A stretch of DNA of 6,234 nucleotides. Origin: Candidatus Bipolaricaulota bacterium (GTDB lineage Bacteria; Bipolaricaulota; Bipolaricaulia; UBA7950; UBA9294). This document shows positions 1 through 6,120 of this stretch, piece by piece; positions within the stretch are counted from its first letter, which is position 1; each line of letters opens with the position of its first letter. The notes under the pieces were generated by a model, which saw nothing but the letters and a program-made list of their open reading frames with translations, made no database searches and had not been told where the DNA came from. Made by a program: the position numbers and the translations under genes. The stretch spans positions 1 through 6,234 of the forward strand of contig JAJOKK010000111.1 of NCBI GenBank assembly GCA_021129875.1. The letters are read 5' to 3'.

Positions 1-93
1 GAAGAGGACCTGGCTTCGCTGTTCGCCTTCAATCCGCACCTCTGTGTAGTCGGCGTCACTCTTGGCGATCGCCTTCTCTATCGATTCCTTCAA
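1..93 (-). CDS. TldD/PmbA-like metalloprotease, N-terminal fragment (cut by window edge)
   Basis: Only the first 31 codons are present; the gene continues beyond the left edge. The reading starts at TTG (93-91 on the minus strand), six bases after a near-perfect Shine-Dalgarno AAGGAGGT (107-100). The nearby ATG at 113-111 hits a stop after seven codons, so TTG is the best start. The peptide begins MKESIEKAIAKSDADYTEVR and continues with IEGEQRSQVLF. The pattern of an amphipathic helix followed by 'DYTEVRIE...RSQ' resembles the N-terminus of TldD/PmbA (TldE) proteins, which form a metal-dependent peptidase complex acting on partly unfolded peptides. The HExxxH-type metal site lies outside the window, so the assignment rests on N-terminal resemblance alone. 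The gene is divergent from the MarR/ABC operon and shares its upstream region. It could be the TldD or the PmbA member of the pair, or another protein with a similar N-terminus. Confidence 0.6.
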   Translation of the reverse strand, partial: MKESIEKAIAKSDADYTEVRIEGEQRSQVLF

Positions 94-99
94 TGTGAT

Positions 100-107
100 A
101 CCTCCTT
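100..107 (-). promoter_or_regulatory. Shine-Dalgarno deciding the TTG start of the tldD-like gene
   Basis: On the minus strand AAGGAGGT lies six bases before TTG. Its strength and spacing are what make the TTG credible as a start, since no in-frame ATG or GTG lies close upstream. Confidence 0.7.
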
Positions 108-123
108 GTTCATGCTCCCTTCT

Positions 124-129
124 GTATTA
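124..129 (-). promoter_or_regulatory. Possible -10 element for the tldD-like gene
   Basis: TAATAC on the minus strand lies about 17 bases upstream of the Shine-Dalgarno, consistent with a short leader. The hexamer 17 bases further upstream (CCGTTC) is a poor match to TTGACA, so this is a weak call resting on the -10 alone. Confidence 0.25.
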
Positions 130-265
130 GCTTCATTCCGTGCACCGAACGGAAAAAAACGACTGCTGCGCCCGATTTCAGGCGCCTGTACGATCGAACA
201 GACCACGCTTCGCTCATTCAATCAGCGTAACACAAGCTTGGTGCGCTTGCCACCCGAAATCCGGC

Positions 266-295
266 TTGAAATATAGTACGGGGTCGGGGTATATT
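266..295 (+). promoter_or_regulatory. Promoter of the marR-ABC exporter operon
   Basis: TTGAAA (266-271) and TATATT (290-295) are separated by 18 bases, a good fit to a housekeeping sigma-70/sigma-A promoter. Transcription would begin around 302, leaving a leader of roughly 35-40 bases before the GTG start at 340. The 3' end of the -10 touches the first TTAGC half-site, so a repressor bound there should exclude RNA polymerase. The promoter is inferred from motif match and position only. Confidence 0.6.
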
Positions 296-306
296 TAGCA
301 AGCTAA
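295..306. promoter_or_regulatory. Operator 1: TTAGC-AA-GCTAA palindrome
   Basis: This is a perfect 5-base inverted repeat with a 2-base centre, overlapping the last base of the -10 and the predicted transcription start. MarR-family dimers typically bind short AT-flanked palindromes of this kind in their own promoters. The position directly upstream of a marR-type gene makes autorepression the natural reading. That this protein binds this site is inferred, not shown. Confidence 0.6.
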
Positions 307-309
307 TGG

Positions 310-321
310 TTAGCAGGCTTA
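310..321. promoter_or_regulatory. Operator 2: TTAGC-AG-GCTTA imperfect palindrome
   Basis: This second copy of the operator has one mismatch in the right arm and is centred 15 bases downstream of the first. The inner arms of the two copies also form GCTAA-TGG-TTAGC (302-314), so four half-sites alternate in orientation. This site lies in the transcribed leader just before the Shine-Dalgarno and could strengthen repression through a second dimer. Confidence 0.5.
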
Positions 322-339
322 CGATTGCAAGGAGGAAAA

Positions 340-831
340 GTGTTTGACGAACGCAACCCTGAGCAGCTCGCGCTCGGCCATCTTCTCGCCCAGGTCTGCC
401 GGCTCGCCGCAGGCCGGGTACGAACGCACATGGAGACGATCGGCCTGCACCGGGGACAGGGGTTTGTGTTGATGCACCTATGGCATAACGATGGTATGTC
501 GCAGAGAGAGATCGCCTGTGCGATGCAGATTAGCCCGGCGACGATGACCAACATGCTCCAGCGGATGGAGCAGGCCGGGTGGGTTGTGCGTGAGCGCACT
601 GCAAGCGATCAACGTATCGTATCTGTTCGCCTGACCGACAAGGCCAAAGCGCTGCAAGCGGAAGTGAAAGAGAAATTCTGCGAGATTGAGGCGGAATTCG
701 CCTCCATCTACACAGAGGAGGAGCGCGCAACACTCCAGCGACTGCTAGTGAAGCTGCACAACCGCTTTGCGCCACTTAACCCGCACCGACCACCGTGCTC
801 CACCGACGACGACGAACCGGGTGGGACGTGA
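340..831 (+). CDS. MarR-family transcriptional repressor of the exporter operon
   Basis: The 163-residue protein is the usual length for the MarR family (about 140-170). GTG at 340 is chosen because AAGGAGG (329-335) sits just upstream; the alternative TTG at 325 would place that Shine-Dalgarno inside the gene. Residues about 6-45 form the N-terminal helices. Residues 54-82 (SQREIACAMQISPATMTNML followed by QRMEQAGWV) are the helix-turn-helix, with 'SPATMTNML' as recognition helix. Residues 84-99 form the beta wing with the conserved Asp90-x-Arg92 (DQR) that contacts DNA in this family. Residues about 101-145 are the C-terminal dimerisation helices. A Pro/Asp-rich tail follows. The stop overlaps the next gene's start, and the upstream TTAGC/GCTAA palindromes fit autoregulation. 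The inducing ligand is unknown but is plausibly a pump substrate. Confidence 0.9.
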   Translation: MFDERNPEQLALGHLLAQVCRLAAGRVRTHMETIGLHRGQGFVLMHLWHNDGMSQREIACAMQISPATMTNMLQRMEQAGWVVRERTASDQRIVSVRLTDKAKALQAEVKEKFCEIEAEFASIYTEEERATLQRLLVKLHNRFAPLNPHRPPCSTDDDEPGGT

Positions 832-2657
832 GATCGCTCTTCCGCCTCTACCGCTTCCTCCGACCGTACCGACTATCAGCGATCGGGGCGCTGGCGCTCT
901 TGCTGGGGATGGTCGGGGCGGACCTCCTGATCCCCCGGATGACGCAACGGATCATCGACGATGGGATCATCGCCGGAGACCTGCGCGTGATCTGGACGAC
1001 GGCGCTGATCATGCTTGGGGCCGCCCTGCTATCGGCGCTTTTCGCTGTGGGAAACAACTACCTTTCGGTTCGCGTCGCGCAAAATTTTGCCTATGACCTA
1101 CGCAGCGCCCTCGTACGAAAGGTTCAGACCTACTCGTTCGCCAACCTCGACGGGCTACGGACCGGCCGGCTGATAACGCGATCGACGAGCGACGTTCAAA
1201 TGACACGAATGATCGTGATGATGTCGCTGCGCATTATGACCCGCGCGCCGATCTGGATGATCGGGTCGAGTGTGATGCTCGTGCTGACCAGCCCGCGACT
1301 GGCGCTAATGATAGCCGGATTCGTTCCGGTGATCGCGCTATTCATCAGGTGGTTCGCGGGGAAGGTCCGTCCGCTCTTCTTGCTTGTACAACAGAAGCTC
1401 GACCGGCTGAACACGGTGCTGCAAGAGAACCTTGCCGGGGTGCGCGTAGTGAAGGCGTTCGTCCGCGAAGAGCGTGAGATCGAACGGTTCGGCGAGGCGA
1501 ACGTAGAGTTGATGGGGAAGAACATCGAGGTGATGCGCTTGGTCGCGGTATTGATCCCGACGATGACCCTCGTTCTCAACCTGGGGGTGGCCGGCGCGGT
1601 CTGGTTCGGCGGGAGAGCGACGCTCGGCCAGGGGATGACGATCGGCCAGGTCGTCGCATCGATCAACTACATAATCTTTGCCCTCTTCCCGCTGATGATG
1701 CTCGCCGGGATGCTCGCCCCGATCGCCTCGGCCGACGCCTCGGCTAGCCGGATTCTTGAAGTCCTCGACGAGGAGCCGCGGGTGCGTGAGCAACCGAACG
1801 CGCGAAGACTGGAGGATCCGCAAGGGCGGATTGTGTTTGAGAACGTCTGCTTCAGCTATGGGAACGACCGTGCTGAACCGATCCTTGCCGATCTGAGTTT
1901 TGTCGCCGAGCCGGGCGAGACCGTAGCGATCCTCGGGGCGACCGGCTCGGGGAAGTCGACGCTGATCCATCTGATCCCGCGGTTCTACGACGTAACCGCC
2001 GGCCGGGTGACTTTTGATGGGGTCGACGTGCGGGAGCTACAGCTCCGCTCTCTCCGTGCTCAGATCGGAATTGCACTCCAGGAAGCGATCCTCTTCGGCG
2101 GAACGATCGACCACAACATTCGCTACGGCCGACCGGACGCGACTGAGGACGAGATGATCGTTGCGGCGCAGGCGGCGCAAGCGGCCGAGTTCATCGAAGC
2201 GTTCCCCGACGGCTATAACACAGTGATCGGCCAACGCGGGGTGACCCTCTCCGGCGGGCAGCGGCAGCGGATCGCAATCGCGCGGGCGTTGCTCGTCAGA
2301 CCCAAAGTCCTCATCCTCGACGATTCGACGAGCGCAGTCGATATAGAAACCGAGATCCGCCTGCAGGACGCACTCGACCAGCTGATCGCTATGCCGACGA
2401 ATGTCGCGACGAGCGCCATGCGGGCAAATAACGGCCCGACGCAGATAATCGTTGCTCAGCGGATCAGCACCGTCCTGCTGGCAGACAAGATCCTCGTCCT
2501 CGACCGTGGGCGGATCGAGTCGATCGGCATGCACAGTGAACTCCTTGAGAAGAGCCCGATCTACCACGAAATCTACCGCTCACAACTAGGGGAGGGCGTG
2601 TTCGCCAGCAGCGCGCAAGCGCCGTGTCGGCCAGGATCACCAGGAGGGGCTCGATGA
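828..2657 (+). CDS. ABC exporter subunit 1 (six-helix membrane domain plus ATPase, degenerate ATP site)
   Basis: A 609-residue ABC half-transporter of type IV (ABCB-like) exporter layout. Membrane helices lie near residues 16-36, 54-79, 136-155, 158-176, 237-262 and 273-296. The ATPase domain shows A-loop Tyr344, Walker A GATGSGKST (370-378, Lys376), Q-loop Gln418, signature LSGGQ (474-478), Walker B VLILD (494-498) and D-loop SAVD. The residue after Walker B is Asp499, not the catalytic Glu, and the switch His is Gln544 (VAQRIST). This pair marks the degenerate-site subunit of heterodimeric multidrug exporters such as TM287, BmrC and LmrC. About 14 extra residues precede the Gln544 strand. 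GTG at 828 overlaps the marR stop (GTGA) with only a weak GGGTGGG upstream, suggesting translational coupling; the in-frame GTG at 795 lies inside marR without a ribosome site. It likely pairs with the next gene's product. Substrate unknown. Confidence 0.93.
   Translation: MRSLFRLYRFLRPYRLSAIGALALLLGMVGADLLIPRMTQRIIDDGIIAGDLRVIWTTALIMLGAALLSALFAVGNNYLSVRVAQNFAYDLRSALVRKVQTYSFANLDGLRTGRLITRSTSDVQMTRMIVMMSLRIMTRAPIWMIGSSVMLVLTSPRLALMIAGFVPVIALFIRWFAGKVRPLFLLVQQKLDRLNTVLQENLAGVRVVKAFVREEREIERFGEANVELMGKNIEVMRLVAVLIPTMTLVLNLGVAGAVWFGGRATLGQGMTIGQVVASINYIIFALFPLMMLAGMLAPIASADASASRILEVLDEEPRVREQPNARRLEDPQGRIVFENVCFSYGNDRAEPILADLSFVAEPGETVAILGATGSGKSTLIHLIPRFYDVTAGRVTFDGVDVRELQLRSLRAQIGIALQEAILFGGTIDHNIRYGRPDATEDEMIVAAQAAQAAEFIEAFPDGYNTVIGQRGVTLSGGQRQRIAIARALLVRPKVLILDDSTSAVDIETEIRLQDALDQLIAMPTNVATSAMRANNGPTQIIVAQRISTVLLADKILVLDRGRIESIGMHSELLEKSPIYHEIYRSQLGEGVFASSAQAPCRPGSPGGAR
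2642..2648 (+). promoter_or_regulatory. Shine-Dalgarno fixing the ATG start of ABC subunit 2
   Basis: AGGAGGG lies inside the last codons of subunit 1 and five bases before ATG at 2654. It favours that start over the in-frame GTG at 2624, which has no such site, and supports coupled translation of the two pump subunits. Confidence 0.8.
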
Positions 2658-4483
2658 GTGACAGAAGCGTAGCAAAGTCGAATTCCACGCCGACACGCGG
2701 TCTGCTGCGCTCCGGTCGCGGGCCGCAATTTGAGAAGCCGAAAGACATCCGCGGAGCGCTCCGCCGGCTGCTGCAGTACCTCTATCCGTACCGCACGACC
2801 CTGATAATCGTCTTCGTGCTCGCTCTCTTCGGGACAGGGATGGCCCTTGCCGGACCATACCTAATGGGGCTGGCGATCGACCGACTCCTCTCCGGCGCAG
2901 GCGCTGCCGCCCTGTTGCGGGTGGTCGGACTGATGATCGGTTCGTACCTGATCGCGTGGGCCGCTCAAACCGGGCAGGGCGTGCTGATCGCGACCGCAGC
3001 GCAGCGGGCGATGAAGAACTTGCGTGGTGAGCTGTTCGCCCACCTGCAGAGGCTGTCGCTTGCATTTCATGATTCACGTTCCGCAGGCGATCTGATGAGC
3101 CGGCTGACGAACGATATGGATACGATCAGCCGCGTGCTCTCGCAGAACGTGATCCAACTTTTCTCCGGGCTCCTCACCCTGATCGGGATCCTGGTGATGA
3201 TGTTCGTCTTAAGCACGCAACTCGCACTGGCGTCGATGATATTCCTCCCGATGATGGTAGGCCTGGTCGGTCTGATCGGAAAGAAGACAAGATCAGCCTT
3301 CCGCAGCTATCAGAAGAACCTAGGGAGCTTAAACGGAACGCTTGAGGAGACCTACAGTGGCCAGCGGGTGGTGATGGCGTTTGCGCAGGAAGAGCGTGTG
3401 CTGCAACAGTTCGACCGGGCGAACGAAGAGGTCCGGCGGGTGGGCATCCATGCGATGACCTACGCCCTGCTCGTAATGCCGATGATGGGCATCCTAGCGA
3501 ACGCAAACGTGGCCATCGTCGCCGGTCTTGGCGGTTTCTTGGCACTGAACGGAACTGTATCGATCGGGCTGATTGTCATGTTCATCACGTTTTCGCGGAG
3601 GTTCGCCGTACCCCTGCGCCAGCTCGGCGACCTGTACAACCAGATTCAAGCAGCACTCGCCGGGGCGGAGCGGATCTTCGAGGTCATGGAAACGGAACCG
3701 GCCCCAAACGATCGGACGAGCACGGTTGAACTGAATGGCATCCACGGGGAAGTGGTGTTCGAGAACGTCGACTTCGCCTACGTTCCCGGCGTCCCGGTAT
3801 TGAAGAACGTCAGCCTACGCGCCGCACCCGGGGAGACGATCGCCCTGGTCGGCCCGACCGGCGCGGGAAAGACGACGATCGTCAATCTTCTGACCAGGTT
3901 TTACGACCTCGATCGCGGGACGATCCGCATTGACGGGATCGATATCAAAGACGTAACCCGGGAGAGCCTCCGACAGCAACTGGGGATCGTCCTGCAACAG
4001 ACGTTCCACTTCGCCGAGAGCGTGACGGACAACATCCGCTACGGCCGGCTCGACGCAACCGATGAAGAGGTTGTCGTCGCAGCGCAGCTCGCCGGAGCAG
4101 ATCGATTCATTCGTCGGCTCCCAAAAGGATACGATACCGTTCTCAGCGAGCGGGGCGCCGATCTGAGCGAAGGGCAGCGGCAGCTGTTGGCGATCGCACG
4201 GGCGATCCTTGCCGATCCGCGGATACTCATCCTCGACGAAGCGACGAGCAGCGTGGACACCCGGACCGAGGTTCGAATTCAGCGAGCACTTCGCGAGCTG
4301 ATGCAAGGGAGGACGAGTTTCGTCATCGCTCACCGCCTGGCAACGATCCGCAACGCCGATCAGGTCATCGTTATCGATGAAGGAGAAGTCGTCGAACAGG
4401 GGACCCACGACGAACTGCTGTCGCAGCAAGGCGTATACCATCGCCTGTACATGAGCCAGTTCCGCAAGCGCGGGCAAGAATAG
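2654..4483 (+). CDS. ABC exporter subunit 2 (six-helix membrane domain plus ATPase, catalytically complete)
   Basis: A 609-residue ABC half-transporter, the partner of the preceding gene, starting in a 4-base ATGA overlap with it. A 40-residue cytoplasmic N-terminal extension rich in Ser, Arg and Gly ('RSGRGPQFEKPKDIRGALRR') is typical of the second subunit of heterodimeric exporters. Membrane helices lie near residues 50-72, 88-107, 166-187, 190-209, 268-298 and 302-321. The ATPase has A-loop Tyr376, Walker A GPTGAGKTT (400-408, Lys406), Q-loop Gln448, Walker B ILILD with catalytic Glu529, D-loop SSVD and switch His560 (IAHRLAT). Its signature is LSEGQ (504-508) rather than LSGGQ. In the dimer this altered signature faces the degenerate site of subunit 1, while subunit 1's LSGGQ completes the consensus site here. 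It resembles TM288, BmrD and LmrD. Export of drugs, lipids or peptides is possible. Confidence 0.93.
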   Translation: MSDRSVAKSNSTPTRGLLRSGRGPQFEKPKDIRGALRRLLQYLYPYRTTLIIVFVLALFGTGMALAGPYLMGLAIDRLLSGAGAAALLRVVGLMIGSYLIAWAAQTGQGVLIATAAQRAMKNLRGELFAHLQRLSLAFHDSRSAGDLMSRLTNDMDTISRVLSQNVIQLFSGLLTLIGILVMMFVLSTQLALASMIFLPMMVGLVGLIGKKTRSAFRSYQKNLGSLNGTLEETYSGQRVVMAFAQEERVLQQFDRANEEVRRVGIHAMTYALLVMPMMGILANANVAIVAGLGGFLALNGTVSIGLIVMFITFSRRFAVPLRQLGDLYNQIQAALAGAERIFEVMETEPAPNDRTSTVELNGIHGEVVFENVDFAYVPGVPVLKNVSLRAAPGETIALVGPTGAGKTTIVNLLTRFYDLDRGTIRIDGIDIKDVTRESLRQQLGIVLQQTFHFAESVTDNIRYGRLDATDEEVVVAAQLAGADRFIRRLPKGYDTVLSERGADLSEGQRQLLAIARAILADPRILILDEATSSVDTRTEVRIQRALRELMQGRTSFVIAHRLATIRNADQVIVIDEGEVVEQGTHDELLSQQGVYHRLYMSQFRKRGQE

Positions 4484-4620
4484 TCGTAATCCAGCCCGTA
4501 GGGAAGGTTCTGGGGTACGTATTCAGTGAACCCGTCCCTGAACCGCGCCCGAGGGAGGGAAGAACCACGGGTGGCGACTGCCACACACGGATTATTGCTG
4601 GAGTGCCCGCCAAGAGGCCG
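4484..4620. other. Operon 3' flank without a convincing terminator
   Basis: No gene is seen. Several short complementary segments occur, including GGTTC/GAACC around 4507-4540 and a distant CCCGT/ACGGG pair, but none forms a compact hairpin followed by a T-run. Termination of the exporter operon may be Rho-dependent or occur further on. Confidence 0.4.
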
Positions 4621-4704
4621 GAGTGATGAGTGAAGAGTGAAGAGGGATGTTCTCTATTCTCTGTTCTCTGACTTCTATTTTCTATTTTCTATTTTCTATT
4701 TTCT
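4621..4704. repeat. Degenerate heptanucleotide tandem array (about 12 units)
   Basis: Reading in steps of seven from 4621 gives GAGTGAT, GAGTGAA, GAGTGAA, GAGGGAT, GTTCTCT, ATTCTCT, GTTCTCT, GACTTCT and then ATTTTCT four times. The first four units are purine-rich and the rest pyrimidine-rich, yet one 7-base register holds throughout. The last four copies are identical, indicating recent slippage or expansion. The stretch is much more AT-rich than the flanking DNA. It resembles in kind the short tandemly repeated heptamers described in cyanobacteria, but no relationship is claimed. It is not coding: the open frame across it is a product of the repeat. Confidence 0.85.
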
Positions 4705-4705
4705 G

Positions 4706-4735
4706 ATCTGTGTATATCAGTGTCAATCCGTGGTT
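4706..4735. repeat. Three degenerate 10-base units, ATCnGTGtnn
   Basis: ATCTGTGTAT, ATCAGTGTCA and ATCCGTGGTT follow one another exactly, starting one base after the heptamer array. The shared core is ATCnGTGk. From memory, similar 'AATCTGTGT...AATCTGTGGTT' strings occur between genes in several uncultured bacterial lineages, which would make this a dispersed intergenic repeat. That is an unverified recollection. Confidence 0.6.
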
Positions 4736-4983
4736 CTAGGCCAGCCACAGTTCAGCCGGCATGGGTGTACTGAATGCTTGCGTTCTGGGAATAGACCGAC
4801 CGCAGGCCTCTCTTGCACGCATGGAGTTTTTTTGCCATCACGATGGAAAGCGTCGAGACTCTATAGTTTCTGCGGACATTGAGCACCTTTAGAGGTACGC
4901 GATCGAGAAGGTCGATCGTACATCAGTGATGCCTGCCGCCGGCCGGTCGGATACTATCTTAGCTAACTGAAGCACGAACCTAC
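4736..4983. other. Non-coding spacer upstream of the exported protein gene
   Basis: No gene or strong promoter is recognised. An imperfect hairpin GTACgcGATCGA-gaagg-TCGATCGTAC (4895-4921) lacks a T-run and so is not an intrinsic terminator. A lone T7 run at 4827-4833 has no clear stem before it. TATAGT (4862-4867) resembles a -10, but no -35 at the right distance was found. Confidence 0.4.
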
Positions 4984-4995
4984 AGGAGGCACACC

Positions 4996-5937
4996 ATGAG
5001 AATTATGCCCCTTCTGCTCATCTTTGTCTTACTGGTCACCGCAGCAGCGACGGGACTGGCAGAGCAAGAAGAGCAGATCACGATTACCGGAACGTTCAGC
5101 GGCGAGGCAACGATTCTCCCGGAGTTCGGCTCCCGGGTTTCACTCAATCTGTCCTTTGGATATGCCGATTTCAGCCTCACAAGCATAACCGATCTGAGGA
5201 TTATACCGGGCATTAGTGGGACCCAGTCCTTCAGACTGGAATACCAGCATGATCTGTTCACCCTGGGGACCAGATTGAACTTGGCCCTTATCCCACCGGC
5301 GTTTCAGTCGCTTCATGCCTATGCGAAAGCGTGCATTTTCAGCGTGACGCTCGCTGACGAGGCGTTCAGCCTGGACGCGAACCTGAGGGTTGACACCACG
5401 GTTCTGCCGGCGTTCAGCGGCACGAGCACGCTGACCATGATCGCGGTAACCGGCCCGCTCACCGCGCGCAGCATAACACGGATCGGACTCCCTCCAGCTG
5501 CTGTTGAGATCCAACTGCAACGGTTTACAGGGGAATGGGACTTCCTTGAAACAACACTCGGCGAAGGTGATGGCGCTCCCACTCTCACCGGCGATCTAGG
5601 GGCGACCTACACGATAATCCCTGCACCGTTCGCAGGGAATCTATGGTTCAGGCTCTCCCTGGCGCAGGGTGGAATCACTGCAACGAGCAGAACCGAGCTT
5701 GAGCTGGCCCCTGCATTTATGGAAAGCGTGACCCAGCGAATCACAATCCGTTACACCCTGGAAGGAGTAACCCTGATCAGCACGACAAATTTTGCTATTC
5801 TGCCGGCTGCCGGGTTCACCTCGCAAAGGGTCCGGGCAGAGATAAGGTGGGAGAATCTCGTGCTTCATGCACAAGCGACGTTCGCCCCTGCTGCTGATCC
5901 GACCGTACTTATCGGCTTCCGGTACTCCTTCCCGTAG
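4996..5937 (+). CDS. Exported repeat-built beta-barrel-like protein (putative outer-membrane protein), family not recognised
   Basis: A 313-residue protein starting at ATG, six bases after AGGAGG (4984-4989). Residues 1-22 are a signal peptide: Arg2, hydrophobic core PLLLIFVLLVTAAA, likely cleavage after Ala22 (GLA|EQ). The mature part has almost no long helical stretches and alternates polar and hydrophobic residues. Nine units of about 28-31 residues recur, each anchored on a hydrophobic-Pro turn: ILPEF (Pro42), IIPGI (71), LIPPAF (100), VLPAF (138), GLPPAA (166), IIPAPF (209), LAPAF (239), ILPAAGF (270) and FAPAA (298). Units 3 and 5 are longer. Each fits a strand, tight Pro turn, strand, so about 16-18 strands in all. 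The C-terminus VLIGFRYSFP resembles the aromatic last strand of outer-membrane barrels, with one extra Pro. A porin-like or structural surface role is inferred. It appears monocistronic. Only one Cys (113) is present. Confidence 0.8.
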   Translation: MRIMPLLLIFVLLVTAAATGLAEQEEQITITGTFSGEATILPEFGSRVSLNLSFGYADFSLTSITDLRIIPGISGTQSFRLEYQHDLFTLGTRLNLALIPPAFQSLHAYAKACIFSVTLADEAFSLDANLRVDTTVLPAFSGTSTLTMIAVTGPLTARSITRIGLPPAAVEIQLQRFTGEWDFLETTLGEGDGAPTLTGDLGATYTIIPAPFAGNLWFRLSLAQGGITATSRTELELAPAFMESVTQRITIRYTLEGVTLISTTNFAILPAAGFTSQRVRAEIRWENLVLHAQATFAPAADPTVLIGFRYSFP

Positions 5938-6120
5938 CCCGAAAAGCAGTAGAACACCATGCCTTTGCGCAGCGAGGCCCCCGGCCGTGCGCTGGCACCT
6001 CGTTGCGGCGACGAACGCCGGCGGCGGTGAATGCCATGAGTACAGACCAGGCTTCAAATGTGGAGTCAGTGATCCCCGATCGCGCTAGTAAAGCTTGACA
6101 AATTTGATTTGAAGTGGACC
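5938..6120. other. Non-coding 3' flank of the barrel-like gene
   Basis: No gene is supported. GC-rich complementary segments (CCGGC/GCCGG near 5980-6027) lack a T-run. TTGACA at 6095-6100, overlapping the palindrome CAAATTTG (6099-6106), is a perfect -35 hexamer, but nothing like a -10 lies 16-18 bases downstream, so no promoter is called. Confidence 0.35.

Noticed and set aside
137..157. Hairpin TTCCG/CGGAA next to a run of seven A on the + strand
   Set aside because: The T-run on the minus strand precedes the stem instead of following it, so it cannot act as an intrinsic terminator in either direction.
1338..1970. 210-codon open frame on the minus strand
   Set aside because: It is antisense to ABC subunit 1, with low-complexity Arg/His/Pro-rich content typical of a GC-rich shadow frame.
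3815..4477. 220-codon open frame on the minus strand
   Set aside because: It lies wholly antisense to the ATPase domain of ABC subunit 2. The family motifs on the + strand explain the base pattern, and the antisense protein has no recognisable domain.
4621..4735. CRISPR array
   Set aside because: Units are 7 and 10 bases with no unique spacers between them, so this is simple tandem repetition.
4637..4882. 81-codon open frame from GTG, rich in Phe/Tyr/Leu/Ile at its start
   Set aside because: Its N-terminal half is a translation of the 7-base repeat, it has no Shine-Dalgarno, and the rest looks random.
5641..6057. 138-codon minus-strand frame overlapping the barrel-like gene
   Set aside because: It has no Shine-Dalgarno, conflicts with a gene that has a signal peptide and clear repeats, and shows no recognisable domain.
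6038..6099. Very short ATG frame (about 20 codons, beginning MSTDQASN)
   Set aside because: The upstream GGCGGTG is a weak ribosome site, and the peptide has no membrane segment, motif or context to support it.
6095..6100. Perfect TTGACA -35 hexamer
   Set aside because: No acceptable -10 lies 16-18 bases downstream (the bases there are GC-rich), so it is probably a chance match.
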